The notes under the pieces: generated by a model
What the model was told of the DNA's origin: nothing
What the model saw: only the letters and a program-made list of their open reading frames with translations
Database searches by the model: none
Shown: positions 1 to 5,983 of the stretch, one piece after another
Numbering within the stretch: the stretch's first letter is position 1
How the letters are laid out: each line of letters begins with the position of its first letter
Translations under genes and position numbers: made by a program
Source of the DNA: an uncultured Akkermansia sp.
Lineage (GTDB): Bacteria; Verrucomicrobiota; Verrucomicrobiia; Verrucomicrobiales; Akkermansiaceae
DNA: 12,808 nt
Reading direction: 5' to 3'
Assembly (NCBI GenBank): GCA_900766865.1
Contig: CAAFXA010000300.1
Location: 1-12,808 of the forward strand

Positions 1-12
1 AAAGCAGGAATT

Positions 13-441
13 CTACAGAAAAAACCTGCCATGCTGCAACAGCCGGGTGGCCAGCGTTTCCGAATGCAGAATGAACAGACCACCGGGAAGTATGCCACAG
101 CGAAGACTCTGCGCCAATTGCTCACAGGCCTCCGCATTACCGGCAGCGGCTTCACGGTGTAATTTAAGTGCAGCAGCGTAGGCCGAGGGATTTCCGGTAA
201 GGGGAGTCTGCGGATTGAGCTCCTGCAGCAGGGCAAGCAAAAGAACAGGCTGCATATCTGTACCGGCTGCAGCCATTGCCTGAGACCAGCGTTGCTCCAA
301 CGGAAGAGGTGCTCTTTCCGGCAGGGTGGCACCCTCCCCGAACACCTGCCGCTTAATGGTTTCCATCTCCTCCGGGTCGAGTGTGATACTCTGAGCCCCG
401 GCAAGGGCCACCAACGACAGCCAACAAAGAAGAGTTCTCAT
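13..441 (-). CDS. Small exported protein of unknown function (142 aa)
   Basis: I do not recognise this protein. The ATG at 441 overlaps the TGA of the upstream gene as ATGA, so translational coupling decides the start; a longer reading from 495 would run back inside that gene. Residues 1-16 form a signal peptide with a short basic start, a Leu/Ala-rich core and an AGA cleavage site before Gln17, so the product is probably periplasmic. The mature part is about 126 aa, Ala/Leu/Glu-rich and probably helical. Residues 89-121 (alternating AA, GN, LA and CG positions) faintly resemble a Sel1/TPR-like helical repeat, but one copy is too little for a call. The stop TAG lies at 13-15. It is the second gene of a two-gene unit under the promoter near 1010-1038. 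Confidence 0.72.
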   Translation of the reverse strand: MRTLLCWLSLVALAGAQSITLDPEEMETIKRQVFGEGATLPERAPLPLEQRWSQAMAAAGTDMQPVLLLALLQELNPQTPLTGNPSAYAAALKLHREAAAGNAEACEQLAQSLRCGILPGGLFILHSETLATRLLQHGRFFL

Positions 442-983
442 TTTTTGGCACGCTGGGCACGTTTGCGGGAGAAGGGATCGGACACATTCGTCCATGCCTC
501 CTGCAAACCGGAAGCTTCAAAAAAAGGCATTTTACGCAGGCGCTCCATCTGAGCGCTTACCTTATTCTGCTCGATGGACCACTGCTCAATTTCGCCATCC
601 GACATCTCGATAGGTGCAGGCAATTTTCCAAAAATGGAGCAAATTTTCTTAGCGGCCTTCTCGGCGGATTTTTCATCATTAACCTCAGCCAGCAGAGCCT
701 GGGCATCTTTGAGGCCCTCAAACTCCTTATCCATGCTGGCATTGTTGATGCCGCCTTTCTTCATCAGCTCGATGTCGGCCAAGGCATCCTCCGCCATTTT
801 AATGGCTGCAGCATCTCCGGACTTTTTCGCCTTCTTCAGGTCATCCTTGGCTTTTTTCTCAGCTTCGCGCAAAGCCTTGCGCTGTTCGGCCCGGGATTTA
901 TTATCATCATCCGCGGAATAAACCGGGGCGGACATCACTGTGGCCGCCAGCAACACAACTGAAAGGAGTCTTAAGAAACGCAT
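438..983 (-). CDS. Exported Lys/Glu-rich coiled-coil protein of unknown function (181 aa)
   Basis: No family was recognised. The ATG at 983 starts a good signal peptide: MRFLRLL, a hydrophobic stretch to about residue 20, and probable cleavage after VYSA near residue 24. A GTG at 1019 in the same frame adds a Cys-rich leader and lies upstream of the predicted transcription start, so I reject it. Residues 29-75 are dense in Lys, Glu and Ala and look like a charged helical hairpin or coiled coil. Residues 76-181 are mixed and probably helical, ending in a basic tail (SRKRAQRAKK). It is the first gene of a two-gene transcript and overlaps the next start by 4 bp. The charged helix suggests a structural or binding role in the periplasm, but this is inference only. 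Confidence 0.75.
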   Translation of the reverse strand: MRFLRLLSVVLLAATVMSAPVYSADDDNKSRAEQRKALREAEKKAKDDLKKAKKSGDAAAIKMAEDALADIELMKKGGINNASMDKEFEGLKDAQALLAEVNDEKSAEKAAKKICSIFGKLPAPIEMSDGEIEQWSIEQNKVSAQMERLRKMPFFEASGLQEAWTNVSDPFSRKRAQRAKK

Positions 984-1009
984 AAACGCTTGTATCTGCT
1001 TACAACAAC

Positions 1010-1038
1010 AACATAGCACATCTATTCCGTCTTGTCAA
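1010..1038 (-). promoter_or_regulatory. Sigma70-like promoter for the two exported-protein genes
   Basis: On the minus strand a perfect -35 TTGACA (1033-1038) is followed by a 17-nt spacer and the -10 box TATGTT (1010-1015). The predicted start is near 1003, giving a leader of about 20 nt before the ATG at 983. The leader has no clear Shine-Dalgarno sequence. Confidence 0.65.
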
Positions 1039-1046
1039 GAACGGAA
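1025..1046. promoter_or_regulatory. 22-bp dyad over the -35 box, possible operator
   Basis: On the plus strand, outer arms TTCCG (1025-1029) and CGGAA (1042-1046) enclose inner arms TCTTG (1030-1034) and CAAGA (1036-1040) around a single central T, with one extra A at 1041. All ten arm positions pair. The inner arms contain the -35 hexamer of the promoter at 1010-1038, so a dimeric protein bound here would cover it. The binding protein is unknown. Confidence 0.45.
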
Positions 1047-1065
1047 ATGGCGGGCTAAAGATTCA

Positions 1066-1189
1066 TGGTTCCGTTTCAGATTTGCTGGTGTTTAGTTCTG
1101 GTTTGAACCGATTTGTTGAATTAAACCGTTGAATGTCAGGACATGCCCCCCTCGACCGGATGAAGAACCGGCATAAAGCAACGGAACCA
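1066..1189. repeat. 10-bp inverted repeat pair in the 984-1264 intergenic region
   Basis: TGGTTCCGTT at 1066-1075 is repeated as its exact reverse complement AACGGAACCA at 1180-1189, with 104 bp between. The core TTCCG/CGGAA also forms the outer arms of the dyad at 1025-1046, so the motif occurs four times in about 165 bp. This could be a set of binding sites in the divergent control region. Chance is not excluded. Confidence 0.35.
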
Positions 1190-1239
1190 ATTGATGCATG
1201 GCACTCTGCATGTTATTGAACCACTCACCGGCTTCGATT

Positions 1240-1255
1240 GTCAGAACGTCAGAAC
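1240..1255 (+). repeat. Tandem 8-bp direct repeat just before the AP2-like gene
   Basis: GTCAGAAC occurs twice in immediate tandem (1240-1247 and 1248-1255), ending 9 nt before the ATG at 1265. The position would suit a translational or autoregulatory binding site. No strong promoter for the downstream gene was found in 1047-1239. Confidence 0.4.
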
Positions 1256-1264
1256 CCAGCTCCC

Positions 1265-1555
1265 ATGAAAAACAAAAACATCACCCGCTATACGTACGAA
1301 AACACGGACTTCCAGGGATGGAGAGTAAGCATCCAGCGCTGTGGACGCATCATCACGCGCTATTTTTCAGACCTGCAATATGGCTCGGAAGAGGAATCCT
1401 ACCAGGAAGCCATTAACTACCGGGACGAGGTGTTCAGCCAAATGGCGCAACACCGCAACGCGCTGCCGGAGTATATGGACGCAGAGCTAGCACACCTGCA
1501 GGACCTCCTGCGCCAGAAAGAAGCCAGCATCACGGAGCGACCGCGCCGACGGTGA
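1265..1555 (+). CDS. Small AP2/ERF-like DNA-binding domain protein (96 aa)
   Basis: Residues 14-60 fit the AP2/ERF fold seen in plant factors, homing endonucleases and bacterial one-domain proteins. A GW pair (18-19) and alternating strand residues VSIQRCGRIITRYF (21-34) form the three-stranded sheet. A helix follows containing YQEAINYRDEVF (46-57), matching the usual Ala-rich helix that ends in RDE. No nuclease domain is attached. Residues 61-96 form a charged helix and a basic tail (ERPRRR). The ATG at 1265 is chosen because the AP2 domain begins soon after it; an in-frame TTG at 1238 adds nine residues unlike the family. There is no Shine-Dalgarno sequence. The last 26 bp overlap the end of the opposite-strand gene. 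The likely role is DNA binding or transcription control; target unknown. Confidence 0.72.
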   Translation: MKNKNITRYTYENTDFQGWRVSIQRCGRIITRYFSDLQYGSEEESYQEAINYRDEVFSQMAQHRNALPEYMDAELAHLQDLLRQKEASITERPRRR

Positions 1556-1922
1556 TTTGCGGTGCAAGAAGCGCTCGCAATTCTGCATTGCCATAGTATT
1601 TTGCAGCATGCAGGCGCTTGAGCTGCCCGGAAAGGCTCAACAGACTCTCAATCAGCTCATTTTTCACGCCAGGTGTATTCTCAATATACACCCACAGCTT
1701 ATCTTCCTCCACCTGGCCGTGAAGAGAAGAGAGATTCGCCAACACCTCGCGCAGCTCCGGCACGGCAGAGGCCGCAGAGGCCGCATCCTGAACGTCGGCA
1801 AGCAGCTCCACCTGTGCCTCAAGACCTTTGTTCAGGCTCCTGCAGACGTCTTCCCTGTCAGCGGCCTGGGCAATGCAGGCTGTTACAGCGAACAGTGCTG
1901 TGATGATGTGTGCACACTTCAT
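1530..1922 (-). CDS. Small exported helical protein of unknown function (130 aa)
   Basis: The function is not recognised. The ATG at 1922 starts a signal peptide (MKCAHII, hydrophobic core, AQA cleavage site before Ala21), giving a periplasmic protein of about 110 aa. The mature chain is rich in Leu, Ala and Glu with heptad-like spacing (residues 25-70 and 86-105), and a WVYIENTPGVK segment at 77-87 breaks the helix. The start is supported by a near-consensus promoter whose transcript would begin about 2 nt before the ATG. An extended reading from 1949 would place its start inside that promoter. The 3' end overlaps the convergent AP2-like gene by 26 bp. From memory, similar small proteins occur in Akkermansia relatives, but this could not be verified. 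Confidence 0.7.
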   Translation of the reverse strand: MKCAHIITALFAVTACIAQAADREDVCRSLNKGLEAQVELLADVQDAASAASAVPELREVLANLSSLHGQVEEDKLWVYIENTPGVKNELIESLLSLSGQLKRLHAAKYYGNAELRALLAPQITVGAVAP

Positions 1923-1930
1923 ATACCCGA

Positions 1931-1959
1931 ATTCTAGTGTCCCGGACACGCAATGTCAA
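1931..1959 (-). promoter_or_regulatory. Near-consensus promoter, predicted leaderless transcript
   Basis: On the minus strand a perfect TTGACA (1954-1959), a 17-nt spacer and TAGAAT (1931-1936) are visible. The expected start is near 1924, only about 2 nt ahead of the ATG at 1922, so there is no room for a ribosome binding site. Confidence 0.7.
1937..1949. promoter_or_regulatory. Perfect 13-bp palindrome in the promoter spacer, operator candidate
   Basis: GTGTCC (1937-1942) and GGACAC (1944-1949) flank one central base and fill most of the 17-nt spacer between the -10 and -35 boxes of the minus-strand promoter. A bound dimer would block polymerase or, as with MerR-type activators, reshape the spacer. 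The regulator is unknown. Confidence 0.45.
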
Positions 1960-2000
1960 GCGGAAAGCAGCATTTCCCACTCTTCTCTGCACGTTTTTTC

Positions 2001-2029
2001 TTGGCAAACGGACCGAGAGCGGGTAGAAT
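2001..2029 (+). promoter_or_regulatory. Sigma70-like promoter for the kdsB-uppS-folP operon
   Basis: TTGGCA (2001-2006), a 17-nt spacer and TAGAAT (2024-2029) give a predicted start near 2036, with a leader of about 25 nt before the kdsB ATG at 2061. The ATGs at 2028 and 2031 lie upstream of that start, which argues against a longer KdsB. It is divergent from the promoter at 1931-1959, with 41 bp between the two -35 boxes. Confidence 0.65.
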
Positions 2030-2060
2030 GATGGCAGAGACAACCAATATTCCACTTGTT

Positions 2061-2882
2061 ATGTCACAGTCCATCCTTATCGTAATACCGGCCCGCTACG
2101 CTTCCACGCGTCTGCCGGGCAAGCCGCTTGTCAAGATTGCCGGCAAAGAGATGATTCGCCGCGTAGCAGACATTGCCGAGAGCATCTGCCGCCACAACGA
2201 GGATTGCTCCTATGTGGTTGCCACGGATGATACGCGTATTCTGGATTTCTGCACGGGCGCCGGCATTCCTGCCGTTATGACGGCGGAGACATGCCGCAGC
2301 GGCACGGAGCGTTGCTGGGATGCCGTCAGCCAGCAAGCAGAGCCGCCCGCATTCATCATCAACCTGCAGGGCGATAATCCGCTCTGCCCCCCCTGGGTTA
2401 TCCAGCAGCTTATTGATGCCTGGAAGGCAGCTCCGGCCGATGTGTTCACCCCCTGCATTCACCTGGACTGGAACGAGTACGACCGCCTGGTGGAAAGCAA
2501 GAAGACCACGCCCTACAGCGGCACCACTGTTCTGGTGGACAAAGATGGCTACGCCATGGCCTTCTCCAAGAGCACCATTCCGGCCATCCGCAAACCCGAG
2601 AAGGCTCGAGCAACGCTGCCCAAGAGCCCCGTACGCCGCCATGTAGGCCTGTACTCCTACACCTACCCGGCTCTCAAAAACTACTTTGAACTGCCGGAGA
2701 GCGACTACGAGCTGGGGGCTGTGGAAGGCCTGGAGCAGATGCGTTTCCTCTATAACGGCTTGCGAGTGAAGATGGTCGAAGTGGATTATCGCGGACGCAA
2801 GACCACCAGCGGCGTGGACTCCCCCGAAGACATCGAGCGCGTCGAAGCTATCCTGGCAGAATACGGTGAGTATGAGCTCTGA
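2061..2882 (+). CDS. kdsB: 3-deoxy-manno-octulosonate cytidylyltransferase (CMP-Kdo synthetase)
   Basis: KdsB joins CTP and Kdo to give CMP-Kdo, the donor for the inner core of lipopolysaccharide; it is a cytosolic enzyme. The 273-aa chain has the family motifs in order: nucleotide-binding PARYASTRLPGKPL (10-23), SGTER (80-84), metal-site LQGDNP with Asp105 (102-107), RRHVGLYSY (192-200) and SGVDSPEDIERV (250-261). It is slightly longer than E. coli KdsB (about 248 aa). The extra length is mainly in 145-190 and in the C-terminal part, which has VEVDYRGR (239-246) before the last motif. The ATG at 2061 is chosen because the motif begins ten residues later and because upstream ATGs precede the predicted transcript start. 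uppS overlaps its end by 11 bp. Use of a Kdo variant such as 8-amino-Kdo cannot be excluded. Confidence 0.93.
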   Translation: MSQSILIVIPARYASTRLPGKPLVKIAGKEMIRRVADIAESICRHNEDCSYVVATDDTRILDFCTGAGIPAVMTAETCRSGTERCWDAVSQQAEPPAFIINLQGDNPLCPPWVIQQLIDAWKAAPADVFTPCIHLDWNEYDRLVESKKTTPYSGTTVLVDKDGYAMAFSKSTIPAIRKPEKARATLPKSPVRRHVGLYSYTYPALKNYFELPESDYELGAVEGLEQMRFLYNGLRVKMVEVDYRGRKTTSGVDSPEDIERVEAILAEYGEYEL

Positions 2883-3597
2883 TAGTACCGCTACAGATAC
2901 TAAGATGCCACAGCACATTGCCATCATCATGGATGGCAATGGGCGCTGGGCAGAGCAGCACAACGTAGCCCGGGCCAAAGGGCACGAACGCGGCGGCGAA
3001 ACCGTGCAGAGAACGCTGGACCTCTGCATCGAGAAGGGTATTCCCTGGCTCACCCTTTACGCATTTTCCACAGAAAACTGGGGGCGCTCAAAGATTGAGG
3101 TGACCTACCTCATGAACATGCTGGCAAAGTACCTGAAAGAGCGGCTGCCGGAGCTGATGGAAAAGAACGTGCGCCTGCATGCCATCGGCGAGCTCTACAT
3201 GCTGCCCCGGGGGTGCCGCAAACAGCTGGAAGAGTGCCTGGAAAAGACGAAGCACAATACCGCTATGAACCTCGTGCTGGCTCTCTCCTACGGCTCCCGC
3301 CAGGAGATAACCGCAGCCGCACGCAAAGTGGCAGAAATGGTGCAGAGAGGTGAGATTGCCCCGGCTGACATCACACCGGAACTGCTTGGCAGCCAGCTCT
3401 ACACAGCCGGCATGCCAGACCCCGATTTGCTTATCCGCACATCAGGAGAAATGCGCATCTCCAACTACCTGCTCTGGCAGATAAGCTACGCCGAGCTGTG
3501 GGTTACCGATGTGCTCTGGCCGGACTTCGGGCGAGCAGAGCTGGACGCAGCGCTGGAATCCTTCAATTCCCGCAATCGACGCTTCGGCAAACGATAA
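2872..3597 (+). CDS. uppS: Isoprenyl transferase, undecaprenyl diphosphate synthase
   Basis: UppS condenses isopentenyl diphosphate with farnesyl diphosphate in cis to make C55 undecaprenyl diphosphate, the carrier lipid for peptidoglycan and surface glycans, at the inner face of the inner membrane. Family motifs in the 241-aa chain: IAIIMDGNGRW with catalytic Asp21 (16-26), the GHERGG region (37-42), LYAFSTENW (62-70), RTSGEMRISN (189-198), LLWQISYAEL (200-209) and WPDF (216-219). Length is normal. The ATG at 2872 lies inside the end of kdsB (11-bp overlap). A GTG at 2866 and an ATG at 2905 are alternatives; 2905 would leave only four residues before the active-site strand. The overlap suggests coupled translation with kdsB, linking two cell-envelope precursor enzymes. 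Confidence 0.94.
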   Translation: MSSDSTATDTKMPQHIAIIMDGNGRWAEQHNVARAKGHERGGETVQRTLDLCIEKGIPWLTLYAFSTENWGRSKIEVTYLMNMLAKYLKERLPELMEKNVRLHAIGELYMLPRGCRKQLEECLEKTKHNTAMNLVLALSYGSRQEITAAARKVAEMVQRGEIAPADITPELLGSQLYTAGMPDPDLLIRTSGEMRISNYLLWQISYAELWVTDVLWPDFGRAELDAALESFNSRNRRFGKR

Positions 3598-3613
3598 CGA
3601 TACCAACCGCCCT

Positions 3614-4105
3614 ATGAAATGCCCTTTTATTCTCAGCCTCTTCCTGGCGATAGTGCTCAGCCCCCTGCTACCGGCGCATGCAGAATATGCCCGGGTAGTA
3701 AAGCCAGCAGGCAAAGGCTACACCCTGCACCCGCAGGCTCGCGATGCAGACTTCCGCGATGCCTTTGCCGATTTTGAGCCACAACAAAGCGGAGAAACCA
3801 CAGATAGCGGTACATTTGGAGCCCCGCTCTGGCTGGCCATACGCATAGACTCCCGCACCTATATTGTACAGGTGGATAACGAGTATGGGGTTTTCACCCT
3901 TCATCGGGCAGAAAAACAGGGCAAATCCTGGGTTCGTACCCGCGGAACCCGCACGATATACCTACCCTCCCTGTACGAGCGACTGAAGGAAGATGGCCTC
4001 AATATCTACAGCCGGGAGGAACTTTCTGCCATGAGCAGAGAAGAACGAAAAACAGTGCTTACGGGCAAAGCTGCGCCATTAAAACGGAAAAAGGAGCAGA
4101 AATAG
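3614..4105 (+). CDS. Exported protein of unknown function in the envelope operon (163 aa)
   Basis: No family was recognised. The ATG at 3614, 16 bp after the uppS stop, begins a classic signal peptide (MKCPFILSLF, hydrophobic core, cleavage at AHA before Glu24), so the product is periplasmic or surface-exposed. An upstream in-frame reading from 3509 lies inside uppS and is rejected. Residues 70-120 look like a beta-rich domain (PLWLAIRI, TYIVQV, GVFTLHR and the Arg-rich RTRGTRTIYL), followed by a helical tail 121-148 (LYERLKEDG, SREELSAMSREERK) and a basic C-terminus (PLKRKKEQK). It has no cysteines in the mature part. Its place between uppS and a thioredoxin-like gene suggests an envelope role, but that is only context. 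Confidence 0.72.
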   Translation: MKCPFILSLFLAIVLSPLLPAHAEYARVVKPAGKGYTLHPQARDADFRDAFADFEPQQSGETTDSGTFGAPLWLAIRIDSRTYIVQVDNEYGVFTLHRAEKQGKSWVRTRGTRTIYLPSLYERLKEDGLNIYSREELSAMSREERKTVLTGKAAPLKRKKEQK

Positions 4106-4172
4106 CCTCACTTTTTTCGCGGTTACGCAGTTTTCGCTTGCGGTCAGGCAAAAAGTAGCGCAGAATAAGTGC

Positions 4173-5117
4173 ATGCTCAAAGGCATTTTCTACACATTGG
4201 GGCTGGTGGCAGCTGTTGCACCGGCATTCGCGGCAGAATGGATGACGGACCTGGACGCAGCCCGCGCCCAGGCGAACCAGACGGGTAAAGCCATTCTGGT
4301 AAACTTCACCGGCTCGGATTGGTGCGGCTACTGCATTCGCATGCGACGGGATGTCCTGGACAAGCCGGAGTTCGCCTCCTATGCCGACAACAAATTGGTG
4401 CTGGTAGAAGTAGATGTACCGCGAGCCCCCATCCCGCAGGAAGAAAGAGAACGCCGCATGGCGCTGTGCCGGGAATACGAAGTAACGGGCTTTCCCACCG
4501 TCCTGGTGCTGAATGCCGATGGAGAGGTGCTTGGCGGATTCAGCGGAGCCATGCCGAATGTACCAGCCACCACAACAGTGCTGGACGAAGCTATCGAGCG
4601 CGGGGAGCGTCTGGCGATTGCCCGCGAACACGAGGGGGTGGAGCGTGCTAAAGCCATCTTCGAGCTCTACAAGGATTTCCCCAAAAACTTCAAGAAAGCA
4701 GCAGAGGCTCTTCGCCACGAGATTACTCAGTACGACCCGAAAGATACCTTGGGTGTACGCGAAATGGTGAAGGCAGATAAGCAGATGAACGAGCTGATGG
4801 CTGAGGTGCGGGCTTACCACCGCAATTTCCAGAAGCAGACGGAGATTTTTGAGGCCTACCTGGCTAAAGCCCACCCGCTGAATTATGAGCGCATACTGGA
4901 GCGCAAGCGTTCTGTGGTTGTCTTCCCCTGCCTGAACGCCATGCTGTTGAATGCCCGCTCTGTGGATGACATTCTGAAAGCCAGGGATTATGTTCTGCAG
5001 GAAGCAGAAAAAAGCTACCCGGAAAGCATCAAGGCAGAAATGATTAAGTCTCTGCAGGAAACATTTGCCGACCCGGAAGCGATGTTCCGCAAAATCCAGG
5101 AACGTCGCCGCAGATAA
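4173..5117 (+). CDS. Exported thioredoxin-fold protein with a CGYC site and long helical tail (314 aa)
   Basis: A signal peptide (1-20, cleavage at AFA) is followed by a thioredoxin domain at about 22-140. It shows the strand AILVNFTG (40-47), active-site WCGYC with Cys51 and Cys54, EVDV (79-82), and the cis-Pro strand TGFPTVLVLNADG with Pro108 (105-117). This fits periplasmic disulfide reductases or isomerases of the Thioredoxin_7/DUF255-like group. An insertion between the second and third strands (83-98, PRAPIPQEERERR) is typical of that group. Residues 140-314 form a charged, probably all-helical extension with two more cysteines at most; I cannot assign it. The start is the first residue of the signal peptide; no Shine-Dalgarno sequence is seen. 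It lies 67 nt after the preceding gene and 15 nt before folP. The likely task is thiol chemistry on exported proteins; the electron donor is not in this window. Confidence 0.85.
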   Translation: MLKGIFYTLGLVAAVAPAFAAEWMTDLDAARAQANQTGKAILVNFTGSDWCGYCIRMRRDVLDKPEFASYADNKLVLVEVDVPRAPIPQEERERRMALCREYEVTGFPTVLVLNADGEVLGGFSGAMPNVPATTTVLDEAIERGERLAIAREHEGVERAKAIFELYKDFPKNFKKAAEALRHEITQYDPKDTLGVREMVKADKQMNELMAEVRAYHRNFQKQTEIFEAYLAKAHPLNYERILERKRSVVVFPCLNAMLLNARSVDDILKARDYVLQEAEKSYPESIKAEMIKSLQETFADPEAMFRKIQERRRR

Positions 5118-5132
5118 AGCCCCCCTCATTGC

Positions 5133-5978
5133 ATGAGAACCTGGCACCTCCGCCATGAAGTCTGGCAGCTGCCGTCGGCTGGCGGTATCATGGGCATTCT
5201 GAATGTTACGCCCGATTCTTTCTCGGATGGGGGGCAGTACCATTCTGTTGAGAATGCCCTGCACCATGCCAGGCGCATGGTAGAAGAAGGGGCACATATT
5301 ATCGACATTGGCGGAGAATCCACGCGCCCCGGGGCTGTTTCCGTAGGCCCGGAAGAGGAGCAGCGCCGCACCATTCCCGTTATTCGCGCCCTGCGGGAGC
5401 AATACCCCTCGCTGCGCCTCTCCATCGACACCCGCCATGCAGAAGTGGCCGCGGCAGCACTGCAAGCCGGAGCCGATATTGTCAATGACATCACCGGCCT
5501 GGCCGATGCTGCCATGCGGAAGGTCTGTGCAGAGAGCCGCTGCGGCGTCATCCTGATGCACATGCAGGGCACCCCGGCCACCATGCAGCTTGCCCCACAT
5601 TATAATGATGTAGTTGCAGAGGTGCGGGCGTTCTTTGAGGAACGCGTGGCACTGGCAGAGCAAAGCGGCATCACCCCGCAACACATATGCCTTGACCCTG
5701 GTATAGGTTTTGGCAAGACCACGGCACATAACCTGGAGCTTATCCGCCACCTGGATTCTCTGCGAGTGCACGATTTACCCATCATGATGGCACTCTCCCG
5801 TAAACGCTTTCTGGGCGAGATTCTGCACAATCCCGAAGCGGCAAAACGAAGTCCCCTGCCCACTGTCTGTATGAGCATGCTGGCCGCAGCTCACGGAGCA
5901 GAGCTGCACCGCGTGCACGATGTTGCCCCCCTGCACCAGGCACTCACACTGCGCCGGGCCCTTCTGGCCCCGCAATAA
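5133..5978 (+). CDS. folP: Dihydropteroate synthase
   Basis: FolP joins p-aminobenzoate to hydroxymethyl-dihydropterin diphosphate in folate synthesis and is the sulfonamide target; it is cytosolic. The 281-aa TIM barrel has all the usual motifs: GILNVTPDSFSDGG (21-34, metal-binding Asn24), DIGGESTRPGA (58-68), SIDTRHAEVA (97-106, Asp99), VNDITG (117-122, Asn118), LMHMQGTP (141-148), LDPGIGFGKT (187-196, Asp188), SRKRFLG (222-228, Lys224) and RVHDV (260-264). Ala220 precedes LSRK where most relatives have Gly. Length is normal, and the ATG at 5133 is 15 nt after the previous stop. No other folate gene is in this operon, but folD lies in the facing transcript. folP ends 5 nt from the end of the convergent gene. 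Confidence 0.95.
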   Translation: MRTWHLRHEVWQLPSAGGIMGILNVTPDSFSDGGQYHSVENALHHARRMVEEGAHIIDIGGESTRPGAVSVGPEEEQRRTIPVIRALREQYPSLRLSIDTRHAEVAAAALQAGADIVNDITGLADAAMRKVCAESRCGVILMHMQGTPATMQLAPHYNDVVAEVRAFFEERVALAEQSGITPQHICLDPGIGFGKTTAHNLELIRHLDSLRVHDLPIMMALSRKRFLGEILHNPEAAKRSPLPTVCMSMLAAAHGAELHRVHDVAPLHQALTLRRALLAPQ

Positions 5979-5983
5979 ACGGC

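Noticed and set aside
2064..3053. Minus-strand open frame of 329 codons opposite kdsB
   Set aside because: Fully antisense to kdsB and the start of uppS, with no recognisable motifs.
4106..4172. Terminator or promoter in the 67-nt gap before the thioredoxin-like gene
   Set aside because: It has a T-run but no preceding stem, and the best -35/-10 pair is 19 nt apart with poor matches.
4059..5771. Long minus-strand open frame of 570 codons opposite the thioredoxin-like gene and folP
   Set aside because: It is antisense to two genes with clear family motifs, spans their junction and shows no domain or signal peptide; it is a by-product of codon bias.
5956..5970. GGGCC/GGCCC hairpin at the end of folP as a bidirectional terminator
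   Set aside because: A 5-bp stem within the coding sequence with no T-run on either side.
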